A stretch of DNA of 51,292 bases, taken from the NCBI RefSeq assembly GCF_902859825.1, contig NZ_CADIKB010000041.1:1-51292 (forward strand). The letters are read 5' to 3'. The first letter of the stretch is position 1; each line of letters opens with the position of its first letter. Below, piece after piece: positions 14,512 to 22,306 of the stretch. The notes beneath the pieces are model-generated. The model made no database searches and was not told where the DNA came from. It saw only the letters and a list, made by a program, of their open reading frames with translations. The position numbers and the translations under genes were made by a program. Origin of the DNA: Paraburkholderia phenoliruptrix. Its GTDB lineage: Bacteria > Pseudomonadota > Gammaproteobacteria > Burkholderiales > Burkholderiaceae.

Positions 14512-15084
14512 ATGGCCACCCTCTTCCTTGATCCCCTGTCGTCCCGGATCGTGTACTTCCACCGCTCCGGATCCGGTCCGGTACCCACCGAGCAACTCGT
14601 CGTTTCCGAAGACGGCAAACGCGGTCTTGTCCCTTCAGAGCTTCGCGTCGTCGACGTTCCCGATGGCGACGTACCCGCCGAGATGCACGCTCTCAACTGT
14701 GCGCAATACCGATATAGCGAACGTTTGACGAGGACGGACGTCGATGACAGCGCGCCGGCAACTCCCAGCTTCGTGCTGCCGGTCCCGATCCGGGCCCCGC
14801 ATGTGCCCGAGGCCGGGGCAGAGGACTGGCGGGCGCCACTGCATACGCGCACGACACCGGGGTACGGCGCGATCGCGGCGCACCTGCGTTGCGCGCAGGC
14901 GCAAGCCGCATTGCGTGGCGAGGATCCGTCGATTCACCCGATCATCACCGCCCGCGCGCGCGTACGTGGCATCCCGGTGGTGGTGGCCGCGACCCAGATC
15001 CTCGAAGAGGTCGAGGTGATCTATGACCAGATCTCGCGAGCCGAGACCGACATCGAGCTTGCCAGGGCGGATACATCGAAATGA
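14512..15084 (+). CDS. Hypothetical protein, first gene of a coupled three-gene operon, 190 aa
   Basis: No family is recognised. The N-terminal third is strand-rich (MATLFLDPLSSRIVYFHRSG, then GLVPSELRVVDVPDG). A Pro-rich connector covers about residues 80-105. The C-terminal part is helical with VRGIPVVVAATQILEEVE. No signal peptide is present. Its TGA overlaps the ATG of the oxygenase gene (15081-15084), so the proteins are probably made together. The context suggests that it supplies or holds the oxygenase's substrate, but this is inference only. Confidence 0.6.
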   Translation: MATLFLDPLSSRIVYFHRSGSGPVPTEQLVVSEDGKRGLVPSELRVVDVPDGDVPAEMHALNCAQYRYSERLTRTDVDDSAPATPSFVLPVPIRAPHVPEAGAEDWRAPLHTRTTPGYGAIAAHLRCAQAQAALRGEDPSIHPIITARARVRGIPVVVAATQILEEVEVIYDQISRAETDIELARADTSK

Positions 15085-15659
15085 CAGTCACACGCGAACC
15101 GCGGGCGCAAAGCTACCAGCTGATGCGCTTCGACGATTTTCTGCCGGGCCCGCAGGCCGAGGCGCTAGCCAACGCAGCGCGAACCCTGCCCTGGCAATTC
15201 GGCTGGAAATCAAATGCGAACATGGCAGGTGGCCACTGGCATGTCGACCTCGACGGTGGCACCCGCACCGACAATGACGGCGAAGTGGCGACGCTGCTCA
15301 CGCATGAGCTCGCCCGCACGCTCTGGGCCGCAGCCGTGGCTGGGCCGATGCACGGACACACACTCGTCCGCGCCTACGCCAACGCCCACACTTACGGCAT
15401 TGGTGGCAATGCGCATATGGACCGGCGCGACGATGGCTATTGGTCTCTCGTGTACTACGCGGTGCCAGAGTGGCGGGCGCAATGGTGTGGCGAAACTGTT
15501 TTTCTGGACCATGCCGGCGACATCGCCTGGTCATGCCTGCCCCGTCCGAACCGCGCGATCGTGTTCCCGGCAAACGTGATGCACGCGGCACGTGCGGTGG
15601 ATCGCGACTGCCATCAATTGCGGGTCTGCATTGTGCTGAAGACCCGAGCCCCACGATGA
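15081..15659 (+). CDS. 2-oxoglutarate/Fe(II)-dependent oxygenase, prolyl-hydroxylase-like
   Basis: This 192-aa protein has the facial triad expected of this family: H112 and D114 in NAHMDRRDDG and H168 in PANVMHAARAV. A conserved Arg near 181 could bind 2-oxoglutarate. Strands LVRAYANAHTYGIGG and ETVFLD frame the double-stranded beta-helix. It resembles small prolyl 4-hydroxylase/SM-20 type enzymes, which hydroxylate peptide or free amino acid side chains. It is coupled by ATGA to genes on both sides. A tailoring or protein-modification role is likely. The substrate is unknown. Confidence 0.8.
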   Translation: MTVTREPRAQSYQLMRFDDFLPGPQAEALANAARTLPWQFGWKSNANMAGGHWHVDLDGGTRTDNDGEVATLLTHELARTLWAAAVAGPMHGHTLVRAYANAHTYGIGGNAHMDRRDDGYWSLVYYAVPEWRAQWCGETVFLDHAGDIAWSCLPRPNRAIVFPANVMHAARAVDRDCHQLRVCIVLKTRAPR

Positions 15660-16228
15660 CGATCGACTCCGAACTCGCGGCACCGGTTACCCGGGCGATC
15701 GCTTTTCTGCGGGCACGGGGCGCCGACGGGCTGCAACACAGCGGCGCGAATCTTCTACGTCACCTTATCGGCACGTACGACATCCTCGCGCAGGCGGGCG
15801 CGCCTGCGCCGATAGCGCTCGCCGGCCTTGTCCATTCGGTGCATGGGACGGCCGCATTCGAGCACGCCATCTGCCCGTGGAACGAAGCCTCAATGATCGC
15901 GGAGCTGGTTGGTCCGCAGACGGCCAGGATCGCGTGGCTATTTTGCCGGCTGGATCGTCGGGTCGCCACGATCAGCGAGCTGATCAGCGGATGTCGGCCG
16001 GCGGCGATCGACCGTATTACGCGCGAACAGTTGACCCTCGCTCCGGAAGAGGTAGTTGGGCTCGCCTGGATCGAAACCGCGAACCTGCTCGAGCAGAACG
16101 CACTGGCCAACGCGCCTGTCCTCGCGCGCTGCGCCCGGGACTGGGGCATGATCGGGCCACACGGATTTCGGCTCCTTGCCACCAGAACCGAGGCGGAACT
16201 GCTGCTGGACGATCCTGCCGTCCGTTAG
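15656..16228 (+). CDS. DUF6817-like protein coupled to the oxygenase, 190 aa
   Basis: The ATG at 15656 overlaps the stop of the oxygenase gene (ATGA). The protein is all-helical. It has RHLIGTYDILAQAGAP (about residues 32-47) followed by ALAGLVHSVHGT (about 51-62), an HD-domain-like arrangement of His and Asp residues. It fits small DUF6817 proteins, which I recall seeing next to oxygenases. It may be a metal-dependent hydrolase or an accessory to the oxygenase. The operon ends here with no clear terminator before the pilus gene at 16377. Confidence 0.55.
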   Translation: MTIDSELAAPVTRAIAFLRARGADGLQHSGANLLRHLIGTYDILAQAGAPAPIALAGLVHSVHGTAAFEHAICPWNEASMIAELVGPQTARIAWLFCRLDRRVATISELISGCRPAAIDRITREQLTLAPEEVVGLAWIETANLLEQNALANAPVLARCARDWGMIGPHGFRLLATRTEAELLLDDPAVR

Positions 16229-16298
16229 CGTTGGGCCGCCTCATATACCGGCTCCAGGAACAGGTTAAGCCGATATTTTCATCAATCGCCGCGCGCTT

Positions 16299-16320
16299 AT
16301 AATTACCTTTAGGCGATTTG
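16299..16320 (+). promoter_or_regulatory. Regulatory motif shared with the pilL promoter region
   Basis: ATAATTACCTTTAGGCGATT lies 57-78 bases upstream of the TcpQ-like gene. A near-identical element in the matching orientation lies 95 bases upstream of pilL (30495-30515). ATAAT could serve as a -10 box. The conserved ACCTTTwGGCGATT part may be an activator or operator site co-ordinating the two units. Confidence 0.5.
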
Positions 16321-16376
16321 CGATATCAGGCGGGCCGACCTCATCGGTCGATCAACACCTATCCCCGGAGAAAACC

Positions 16377-17597
16377 ATGCGTTCGAGCCTTGCGTTGATG
16401 GCGGGCATTGCCCTGCTGCCCGCAGCTTATGTCCATGCACAGCAAAGCCCGGCAGACGGAAAGCAACCCGCGTTGGTCGAGTCTGTTTACCGCGTACCGT
16501 TCACCGCCCGCAAGAGTCGCCTGTCGAAGCAGGCCACGTCTGCGCTCGACCCGGTACTCGAGCGCACTTCGGCCGCGCGAGCAATCACGATCGCCGGCTG
16601 CGGCGATCCGGGCGCATCGCGGACCTCGATTCCCTACCAGCGCGCGACGCAGATCCGCTCATGGCTCGTGAACAACGGCGTCGATGGGCAAACCGTTGCG
16701 ATTGCAACCGATACTGATTCCAGCGTGCTCCGGCGTGGACGGCTGTTTGACTGCGCGGTCATCGTGACGAGCTCGGCACCCAGCCATTCCATCTCCGCAA
16801 CGGTACCGCCCTACACGGCTGCGCAGACACGAGGTTACCCAGCCGAGTCCGACACTGGAGCGCATCCCCTGCCAGTCGATGCTGCCGCGGCGGCGCCGGC
16901 GGTGGCGCAGTGGGTCACGACGGGCAGCCGAGTGAATGCCGTTGCGGGCGGAGCAGGAACTGAAATGGCCGCTCGTGAGGGCGACGTGAAACGCACGACT
17001 CTCGTACGCGACATCATGGACCTCGTGTCACGACACCAGATTCCGCCCGAGGACGCGGCCGAGCTGCTGTCGCTGCTGATGAAGGAGGACACCACGGGCG
17101 CAACGTCGGCGCCAGCGTCCACACGCGGACAGGACGTAAAACCAGCCGCGCGCGGAACCACCGGTGCCGAAGCACCCGCGGCGACAGCACCGAATTACCT
17201 GATCCCGGCCGTGTACCGGCCCGAGCCGATGCCGTACGGCTCCCCGCGCGATTACACCTCATCGCAGCAGCCAGCAGTCTCTGTTGCCGTGGCAGCCCCG
17301 GGACCAGCCATACAACAGATGGTGGTGCCGCCGGTGGGAGCGCCCAGTGCGCCCGTGCAGAAGGTCTGGATCTTGAACGCCAACCACACGCTCAGGGACA
17401 GCATTACTGAGTGGGCACGCTCAGCGGGCTGGAAGGTTCCTGAATGGAAGGCTTCAGATCCTTACAACATTACTCAGGGCGGCCCGCTTACGGGTGGCTT
17501 TCTCGACGCGCTACGCACCGTCGAAAGCCTTGTGCCGCATCTCGCCATCAAGGTCAATCCCCAGACCCGCGAGATCCTTGTGACCGATGCTGGTTAG
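16377..17597 (+). CDS. TcpQ/PilL-like periplasmic pilus-assembly protein with OmpA-like N-terminal part
   Basis: This 406-aa protein begins with a signal peptide (to about residue 21, VHAQQS) after a GGAG ribosome site. Residues about 40-130 resemble an eroded OmpA-like peptidoglycan-binding fold (QRATQIRSWLVNNGVDGQTV and RRGRLFDCAVIV). A long Ala/Pro/Thr-rich linker follows. The C-terminal 85 residues match the TcpQ domain in KVWILNANHTLRDSITEWA, GWKVPEW and GGFLDALRTVESL. Such domains support secretin assembly in type IVB pili. The layout is the same as in PilL at 29.3-30.4 kb, so this looks like a diverged second copy. Confidence 0.7.
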   Translation: MRSSLALMAGIALLPAAYVHAQQSPADGKQPALVESVYRVPFTARKSRLSKQATSALDPVLERTSAARAITIAGCGDPGASRTSIPYQRATQIRSWLVNNGVDGQTVAIATDTDSSVLRRGRLFDCAVIVTSSAPSHSISATVPPYTAAQTRGYPAESDTGAHPLPVDAAAAAPAVAQWVTTGSRVNAVAGGAGTEMAAREGDVKRTTLVRDIMDLVSRHQIPPEDAAELLSLLMKEDTTGATSAPASTRGQDVKPAARGTTGAEAPAATAPNYLIPAVYRPEPMPYGSPRDYTSSQQPAVSVAVAAPGPAIQQMVVPPVGAPSAPVQKVWILNANHTLRDSITEWARSAGWKVPEWKASDPYNITQGGPLTGGFLDALRTVESLVPHLAIKVNPQTREILVTDAG

Positions 17598-17809
17598 CAG
17601 ACCACCGAGACATAATTTTTGCCCCGCCATGTCTCTTCGCTAGGCCCCTGAGGCAGTTTTCCGCCTCAATTCACGGATCCGGGCAATTCACATTACCCGA
17701 TCTTTCAAGAAATTCCCCTTCCAGTCCGATAACCAAAGTGGGTGCGTGGAGCGCAGGTTGCGCCACGTCATCGCTTTGCACATTGGAGTACACCAAGGAA
17801 TACAACACC
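17598..17809. other. Intergenic region before the CAP-domain lipoprotein
   Basis: No gene is seen in these 212 bases. A Shine-Dalgarno-like AAGGA (about 17795-17799) precedes the ATG at 17810. No terminator with a T run is evident after the TcpQ-like gene, so read-through is possible. Confidence 0.35.
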
Positions 17810-18907
17810 ATGAAAAAGAACTTTGAAATTAAAAAATTTGCCGTGTACGGTGTGATCGCAGCTTCCACCATCCTTGCCGCATGCGGTGGTGGAGGCGGAA
17901 GCAGCAGTGGTGGCAGCTCGAGCACCACGTCGAACGGCAGCACAACGCCCCCGCAAAGTTCAACGTCGCCAAAGACCAGCGTCCCGACACCGACGTATGC
18001 GAGCTCCACGATGCAGGCCTCGGCCTTTTCGATGCTGAACGCATACCGTCTGGCCATGGGTGTCGGCGAGCTGTCTCAGGACACTGTCCTGGACACGTCG
18101 GGTCAGGCGCATGCCCTGTACCTCAACGCAAACTTCGCCAACGGCAGCATCACCGCCGTGACGCACAACGAGGTATCGACGAACGCGGACTACTACGCAG
18201 CAACGCCGCTCAGTCGCGCCCAAAAGGCGGGCGCTCCTGCAACGGAATGGATCAGTGAGAACGCCGCAGTCGGTTTGAGCCAGGCAAGCAGTTCCGCATT
18301 TGCATCGGATTGCGTCGGCCAGTTTTTGAACACGGTCTACCACTTGCAGGACGCAACCGAAGTTCAGGAAACGATCGGTATCGGTTTCCAGCAGAACACC
18401 ACGCAAGGGACTTATTCGTGCGTATTGGACTTCGGCCAGACAACGGGGGTCAGCGGTACCCCAACCGCGAATGGTTACCTCACGTCCGCTGGTCAGCAGA
18501 TGGCAACGACGGCGATCGCACACTCGCCGCTCGCCAACGAAACCGGTGTGGCGCGCGCAATGACTGCGGAAAGCCCGAATCCGGCACCGGATCTCGCTTC
18601 TCCCGGTCGGCCGATCATGGTCCGGGTTACCGCCGCCAACGCGGGGGATGTTCTCACGGTGACCAGTTTCACGTTGACGTCGTCAGGTGGTACGGTTGTG
18701 CCGGCTCGGATCATTGTGCCGTCAGCCGCGCTCACGGGTTCCACCTCGAGCGCGACGGCCGATGTGAATAGCGCGATGGCAGTTGGTGTGGCATTCCTGC
18801 TGCCGCAAGCTGCGTTAGCTGCGAACACCACGTACACCGTGGCGTTCAGCGGACAGCGTGACGGAACGCCCATCAGCACGACGTGGACATTCACAACGGG
18901 TAGCTAG
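17810..18907 (+). CDS. CAP (SCP-like) domain lipoprotein
   Basis: This 365-aa protein has a lipoprotein signal: a hydrophobic stretch then ILAAC with the modified Cys at 25. A Gly/Ser/Thr-rich tether follows (residues 26-65). A CAP domain (about 70-220) has FSMLNAYRLAMGVGELSQD, AHALYLNANFANG, THNE and later YSCVLDFGQ. The C-terminal 110 residues form a strand-rich domain ending in TYTVAFSGQRDGTPISTTWT, like domains that follow CAP modules in secreted proteins. It is a surface protein read in the same direction as the TcpQ-like gene and may assist adhesion. A strong terminator follows. Confidence 0.75.
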   Translation: MKKNFEIKKFAVYGVIAASTILAACGGGGGSSSGGSSSTTSNGSTTPPQSSTSPKTSVPTPTYASSTMQASAFSMLNAYRLAMGVGELSQDTVLDTSGQAHALYLNANFANGSITAVTHNEVSTNADYYAATPLSRAQKAGAPATEWISENAAVGLSQASSSAFASDCVGQFLNTVYHLQDATEVQETIGIGFQQNTTQGTYSCVLDFGQTTGVSGTPTANGYLTSAGQQMATTAIAHSPLANETGVARAMTAESPNPAPDLASPGRPIMVRVTAANAGDVLTVTSFTLTSSGGTVVPARIIVPSAALTGSTSSATADVNSAMAVGVAFLLPQAALAANTTYTVAFSGQRDGTPISTTWTFTTGS

Positions 18908-18930
18908 GCATCACAGGCTACTAAACGACA

Positions 18931-18958
18931 GAGGGGACTTCGGTCCCCTCTTTTTTTT
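18931..18958 (+). terminator. Rho-independent terminator
   Basis: The stem GAGGGGAC (18931-18938), loop TTCG, stem GTCCCCTC (18943-18950) and eight T residues form an ideal terminator for the CAP lipoprotein gene. It separates it from the convergent pilus operon. Confidence 0.95.
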
Positions 18959-18968
18959 CGCCCTCTGA

Positions 18969-19691
18969 TCAGCCTCCGTTGGTCTCGTATTGAAAGTTGT
19001 AGTATTCGACACCCAATACATTCGTCGTGCCCGGAGTCACCCAGCATGCCGCCGTTCCACCATACCCGTCGCCTCCAACCCACATGTCGGCCATCGCCGC
19101 AGGGTCCGGTTCCCCTCCCGCCTGGTAGTTGATTTGTGCAATGTTCGCCCAAGGGAATGAAGCGAACCACGTCGCATAGGTGTCGCTAACGGACCCATAC
19201 GTCGGACCGCCCAACGACCCAAAAATGGCCTGTCCAGCCGCAAGATCACTCGACCAGTGCATAAACCCATTGTCCGGTGTACCCCACGGGTCAACAGTTG
19301 CCACCGCGCCGAGGCATACCTGGGACTCCGGCGTGCCCACCGGGATGCCGCCGGCAGGCGGCGGCACAGCGCATCCGAGTCCGACCCAGCTCGATCCGGT
19401 CCAGCTCGGCGCTGCGGTCTGGCTGTACCCGGTGGGACACGATGGCGGCGCCTGATAGTTGCATTGTGGCGCCGAGTACTGCGATCCGATCCAGCGTGCC
19501 GACGCAACGGTTGTCCATCCCGGATCGGTTGAACAGGTCGGCGCCGGCGCCGGAGCTCTCGCAAGCCCGGCCGTACAGGTCGAGTCCTGATAGCCCCATG
19601 AACATCGCACGGGAGCCGCTCCTCCGGTCGCGGCCGCCAGTGCCAGACCTAGCAGCAACAACCCCTTCGGCGGCAGGTTTGCGCATCGCAT
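18969..19691 (-). CDS. Secreted Cys-rich protein, duplicated copy A with its own C-terminal domain
   Basis: This 240-aa protein starts at ATG 19691 after GAGG. A signal peptide (about residues 1-26, LLLLGLALAAATGGA) precedes a constant region to about residue 111. The constant region is built of two similar units of the form C-x-W-x-GS-x-C: one around TVASARWIGSQYSAPQC, one around TGYSQTAAPSWTGSSWVGLGC. From residue 112 the sequence differs completely from copy B and includes TWFASFPWANIAQINYQAGG and several Trp and Tyr residues. It ends the pilus operon. It is likely an exported or tip-associated pilus accessory protein. No family is recognised. Confidence 0.7.
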   Translation of the reverse strand: MRCANLPPKGLLLLGLALAAATGGAAPVRCSWGYQDSTCTAGLARAPAPAPTCSTDPGWTTVASARWIGSQYSAPQCNYQAPPSCPTGYSQTAAPSWTGSSWVGLGCAVPPPAGGIPVGTPESQVCLGAVATVDPWGTPDNGFMHWSSDLAAGQAIFGSLGGPTYGSVSDTYATWFASFPWANIAQINYQAGGEPDPAAMADMWVGGDGYGGTAACWVTPGTTNVLGVEYYNFQYETNGG

Positions 19692-19693
19692 TT

Positions 19694-19833
19694 CAGTACC
19701 TCGCTCAATAAGTGCAATACGTTTCGGCAATCGCTTCGTCGGGGATCCCCGAGCCACTGCCATCCGTGATGTTGACGGTCCATGAGCCTGTCCCGCTGAT
19801 TGGCAGCGCTGATCTCTTCGTCTTTTTGGAGCC
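19694..19833 (-). pseudogene. Remnant of a duplicated pilV 3' end
   Basis: Positions 19694-19793 nearly repeat the last codons of pilV (20485-20584). Homology then jumps to an internal pilV segment (19794-about 19830 against 20893-about 20930, the EISAAN region). The join is at a two-base AT microhomology. So an earlier copy of the pilV 3' end plus the secreted-protein gene existed here, and most of that pilV copy was deleted. Confidence 0.7.
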
Positions 19834-19843
19834 GCATTCGGCT

Positions 19844-20482
19844 TTAACCGCCGTCGTAGCCTGACAGGGCGTTATAGAGAAATTGCGTCACTGTTCCGCT
19901 CGACGTAACGTTGCATTGAACCGTGTATATCGACGATCCCTGGTACATTGCAGTGTTCGTGATACCCGGCCCGAGTGCGTTACTGACATACGTTCCGCCT
20001 CCTGTTTTATCGCTCGCGAGAAAGATCGGGGACGAGTCTCCGGTTGAACTATGGGCATAGGGGTAAGGAGAGAAACCCAGGCCTGCCGCATACGTGTTAC
20101 ACGACGTTGCCGGGTCCGTCGCCGGATCCGTTGGCGTCGCTGAGACCGGCGGCGGTGCTGCGCATCCAAGGCCGACCCAGCTCGATCCGTTCCAGCTTGG
20201 CGCTGCGGTCTGGCTGTATCCGGTGGGACACGATGGTGGCGCCTGATAGTTGCACTGTGGCGCCGAGTACTGCGACCCGATCCAGCGTGCCGACGCAACG
20301 GTTGTCCATCCCGGATCGGTTGAACAGGTTGGCGCCGGCGTCGGAGCTCTCGCAAGCCCGGCCGTACAGGTCGAGTCCTGATAACCCCATGAACATCGCA
20401 CGGGAGCCGCTCCCCCGGTCGCGGCCGCCAGTGCCAGACCTAGCAGCAACAACCCCTTCGGCGACAGGCTTGCGCATCGCAT
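19844..20482 (-). CDS. Secreted Cys-rich protein, duplicated copy B with a different C-terminal domain
   Basis: This 212-aa protein starts at ATG 20482, 14 bases after the pilV stop, with GAGG as ribosome site. Residues 1-111 differ from copy A at about five positions only. The same signal peptide and two C-W-GS-C units are present. From residue 112 a new C-terminal part begins (SATPTDPATDPATSCN, then YPYAHSSTGDSSPIF and ending GYDGG). The constant/variable architecture directly downstream of pilV suggests a surface or tip accessory whose distal domain varies. No similarity to a named family is seen. Confidence 0.7.
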   Translation of the reverse strand: MRCASLSPKGLLLLGLALAAATGGAAPVRCSWGYQDSTCTAGLARAPTPAPTCSTDPGWTTVASARWIGSQYSAPQCNYQAPPSCPTGYSQTAAPSWNGSSWVGLGCAAPPPVSATPTDPATDPATSCNTYAAGLGFSPYPYAHSSTGDSSPIFLASDKTGGGTYVSNALGPGITNTAMYQGSSIYTVQCNVTSSGTVTQFLYNALSGYDGG

Positions 20483-20495
20483 TTCAGTACCTCGT

Positions 20496-21788
20496 TCAAT
20501 AGGTGCAGTACGTTTCGGCAATCGCTTCGCCGGGGATCCCCGAGCCACTGCCATCCGTGATGTTGACGGTCCATGGGCCCGTCCCGCTGATCGGACTGAG
20601 GTTCACCGTGGCAGTCGGATCGACATAGAAGTTCTGTACGGCCAGAACAATCTCCGGCGTCCCCCCGCCTGGACAGGTCGGAGCGGGCACGGTCGACCCG
20701 TTGGACACCACGTAGTACGCAAAGCGCAACCCGTGTCCGCCAATAGGTACCCACCTGCCGTACAGACAGTTAAAAGTCAGGCCTGAACCATCGCTATCGC
20801 CGGCGATAGCGCCGTTACGCGAACATGCTCCGTTGGGCGTCGCGATATTGCCCAGTTCGAGCGCCCCCTGGACGCCGAGGGTGGCCTGCCCATTGGCAGC
20901 GCTGATCTCGACGTGGTTGTTGGAGTCGTTCTGGATCCTCGCGTTGAAGTCCTGGACACCTTGTCCGCCCTGATGAAAATCGATATACGGCTGTCCGGTC
21001 CCGGCCTGGCCATTGTTTCCACCGAGTTCGAGCGAACCACCTTGATCACTGTTGAACTGGCCACCGCCTGAGTTCTGGAAGGTCGTCGCCGTGATGGTGT
21101 TCACCCCGGTGATGTTGTGCGCAGTTCCGCCTGCATCCGTCAAACCGAGATCAGTCTGCATGTGATTGAGCTGCGGCTGATTCGGCACGGACACCCGATA
21201 GAGATAGGTACTGTTTGCCTGCGTGCTGGAACCAGAGAACGCCAGCAAGGCTGCAAGATGGCCACTACCCGGATTGGTGTAGTGCGACAGCACAACGGGC
21301 CCCCACGCGCCAAACGCGCCGTACGCGTTGCCGGCGTTCATCGTAGGGTCACCGTTCTGGTTGTTGTACGGCACGAAGCCCGCCTGCGCCTGCGCGGCGA
21401 TCTGCACCAGTTGCTTTGGATCGCTAATCGCGCGGCCGCCCTGGCTCGTCACGATGGCCTGCAACTGACCGGCAGTCGGTTGCAGTACCTGGAGTTCGAG
21501 TGTTTGCCCAAACGGATTGACGCCGGAATAGCCCAGCGGCAGATAGTTGCCGGCCGCCCCCATCATCGCCGTCGTGACCGTAACAGGCGTCGTCGCTGTG
21601 GCCGTGGCCGCGATCGTCGAGGCAAAGTCCTTCACGTACTGGAGGGCGCCAGCGTCCCAAACGCGCATATGCGCTGCCGTAACGGCGGTCTGCACGTTAG
21701 CCGCACCGATCATCGCCCATATCGTCAGCGCCGCCACGTTCAGAAGCGAGATCACTGTGGCGGCCATGACGCCGAGAACTGCATCCAT
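20496..21788 (-). CDS. pilV: PilV-like minor pilin / pilus-tip adhesin
   Basis: This 430-aa protein has an N-terminal hydrophobic helix without a classical prepilin site (VISLLNVAALTIWAMIGAANVQ, in parts). The body is repetitive and Gly/Asn-rich (DAGGTAHNITGVNTI, GGGQFNSDQGGSLELGG). It has the PilV-type Cys module GACSRNGAIAGDSDGS...FNCLYGRWVPIGG (about residues 325-355). The last 75 residues form a separate tip-like domain with two more Cys. It follows the pilM-like gene by 11 bases. In R64-type systems PilV is the tip adhesin and its 3' end is shuffled by Rci. Neither rci nor inverted shufflon repeats are visible here. Confidence 0.75.
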   Translation of the reverse strand: MDAVLGVMAATVISLLNVAALTIWAMIGAANVQTAVTAAHMRVWDAGALQYVKDFASTIAATATATTPVTVTTAMMGAAGNYLPLGYSGVNPFGQTLELQVLQPTAGQLQAIVTSQGGRAISDPKQLVQIAAQAQAGFVPYNNQNGDPTMNAGNAYGAFGAWGPVVLSHYTNPGSGHLAALLAFSGSSTQANSTYLYRVSVPNQPQLNHMQTDLGLTDAGGTAHNITGVNTITATTFQNSGGGQFNSDQGGSLELGGNNGQAGTGQPYIDFHQGGQGVQDFNARIQNDSNNHVEISAANGQATLGVQGALELGNIATPNGACSRNGAIAGDSDGSGLTFNCLYGRWVPIGGHGLRFAYYVVSNGSTVPAPTCPGGGTPEIVLAVQNFYVDPTATVNLSPISGTGPWTVNITDGSGSGIPGEAIAETYCTY

Positions 21789-21799
21789 CCGCTATACCC

Positions 21800-22276
21800 T
21801 CAAGGATTGACCTGTACGACCTCAAGCATCACGCCAACCGGGATCGTTGCCGGTATCTGCAAGATCTCCTCGCTGGAAAGCGACGCGGCTTGCCCTGACG
21901 CGATGGACCGAAACCAGCTGGCATTACCCTCCGTATCGGACTCAATGCTGGTTGCCTCGCCAGGAACGCCGGGCGTATAGCTGTAAACGTCACGCCCGGC
22001 AACGGGGTCCGCGACTGTCTCGCACAACGCTTGCGCCGGCACCGGGACCCCCGCGGGCATGGTCACGCTGATGCTCGAACTGATCGCGGGTGACGCGAGG
22101 GCCGCGTTGATACAGGCAGCGCCAAAGAGTTCAGCCTGCACCGCCGCGGCCGCCGCGGCGTTCTGTGATTGCCCGGACTGTGAGCTACCGCCGGGAAGCG
22201 CCTGAGCAAGCTGCATTCCCTGTGCAATCAACCCCGCGAATACCACGGCAAGAAGGACCGGCAGGATCGACCCCAT
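21800..22276 (-). CDS. PilM-like inner-membrane pilus protein
   Basis: This 158-aa protein has an N-terminal membrane helix (MGSILPVLLAVVFAGLIAQG) and a periplasmic part. The periplasmic part has an Ala/Gln/Ser-rich stretch, two cysteines (about 55 and 85) and a strand-rich C-terminus ending PVGVMLEVVQVNP. Its size and layout fit PilM of R64-type pilus operons, although PilM usually lies between PilL and PilN and here it lies between PilS and PilV. A strong Shine-Dalgarno sequence (AGGAGAG) precedes it. The family assignment is by layout rather than motif. Confidence 0.5.
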   Translation of the reverse strand: MGSILPVLLAVVFAGLIAQGMQLAQALPGGSSQSGQSQNAAAAAAVQAELFGAACINAALASPAISSSISVTMPAGVPVPAQALCETVADPVAGRDVYSYTPGVPGEATSIESDTEGNASWFRSIASGQAASLSSEEILQIPATIPVGVMLEVVQVNP

Positions 22277-22306
22277 GCGGCGCTCTCCTGTTGCGCGGTA
22301 GTGGCG

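Noticed and set aside
20496..21788. A classical shufflon at the pilV 3' end
   Set aside because: No inverted partial pilV ends, no 19-bp sfx-type repeats and no Rci recombinase are visible. The duplicated secreted-protein genes are in direct orientation.
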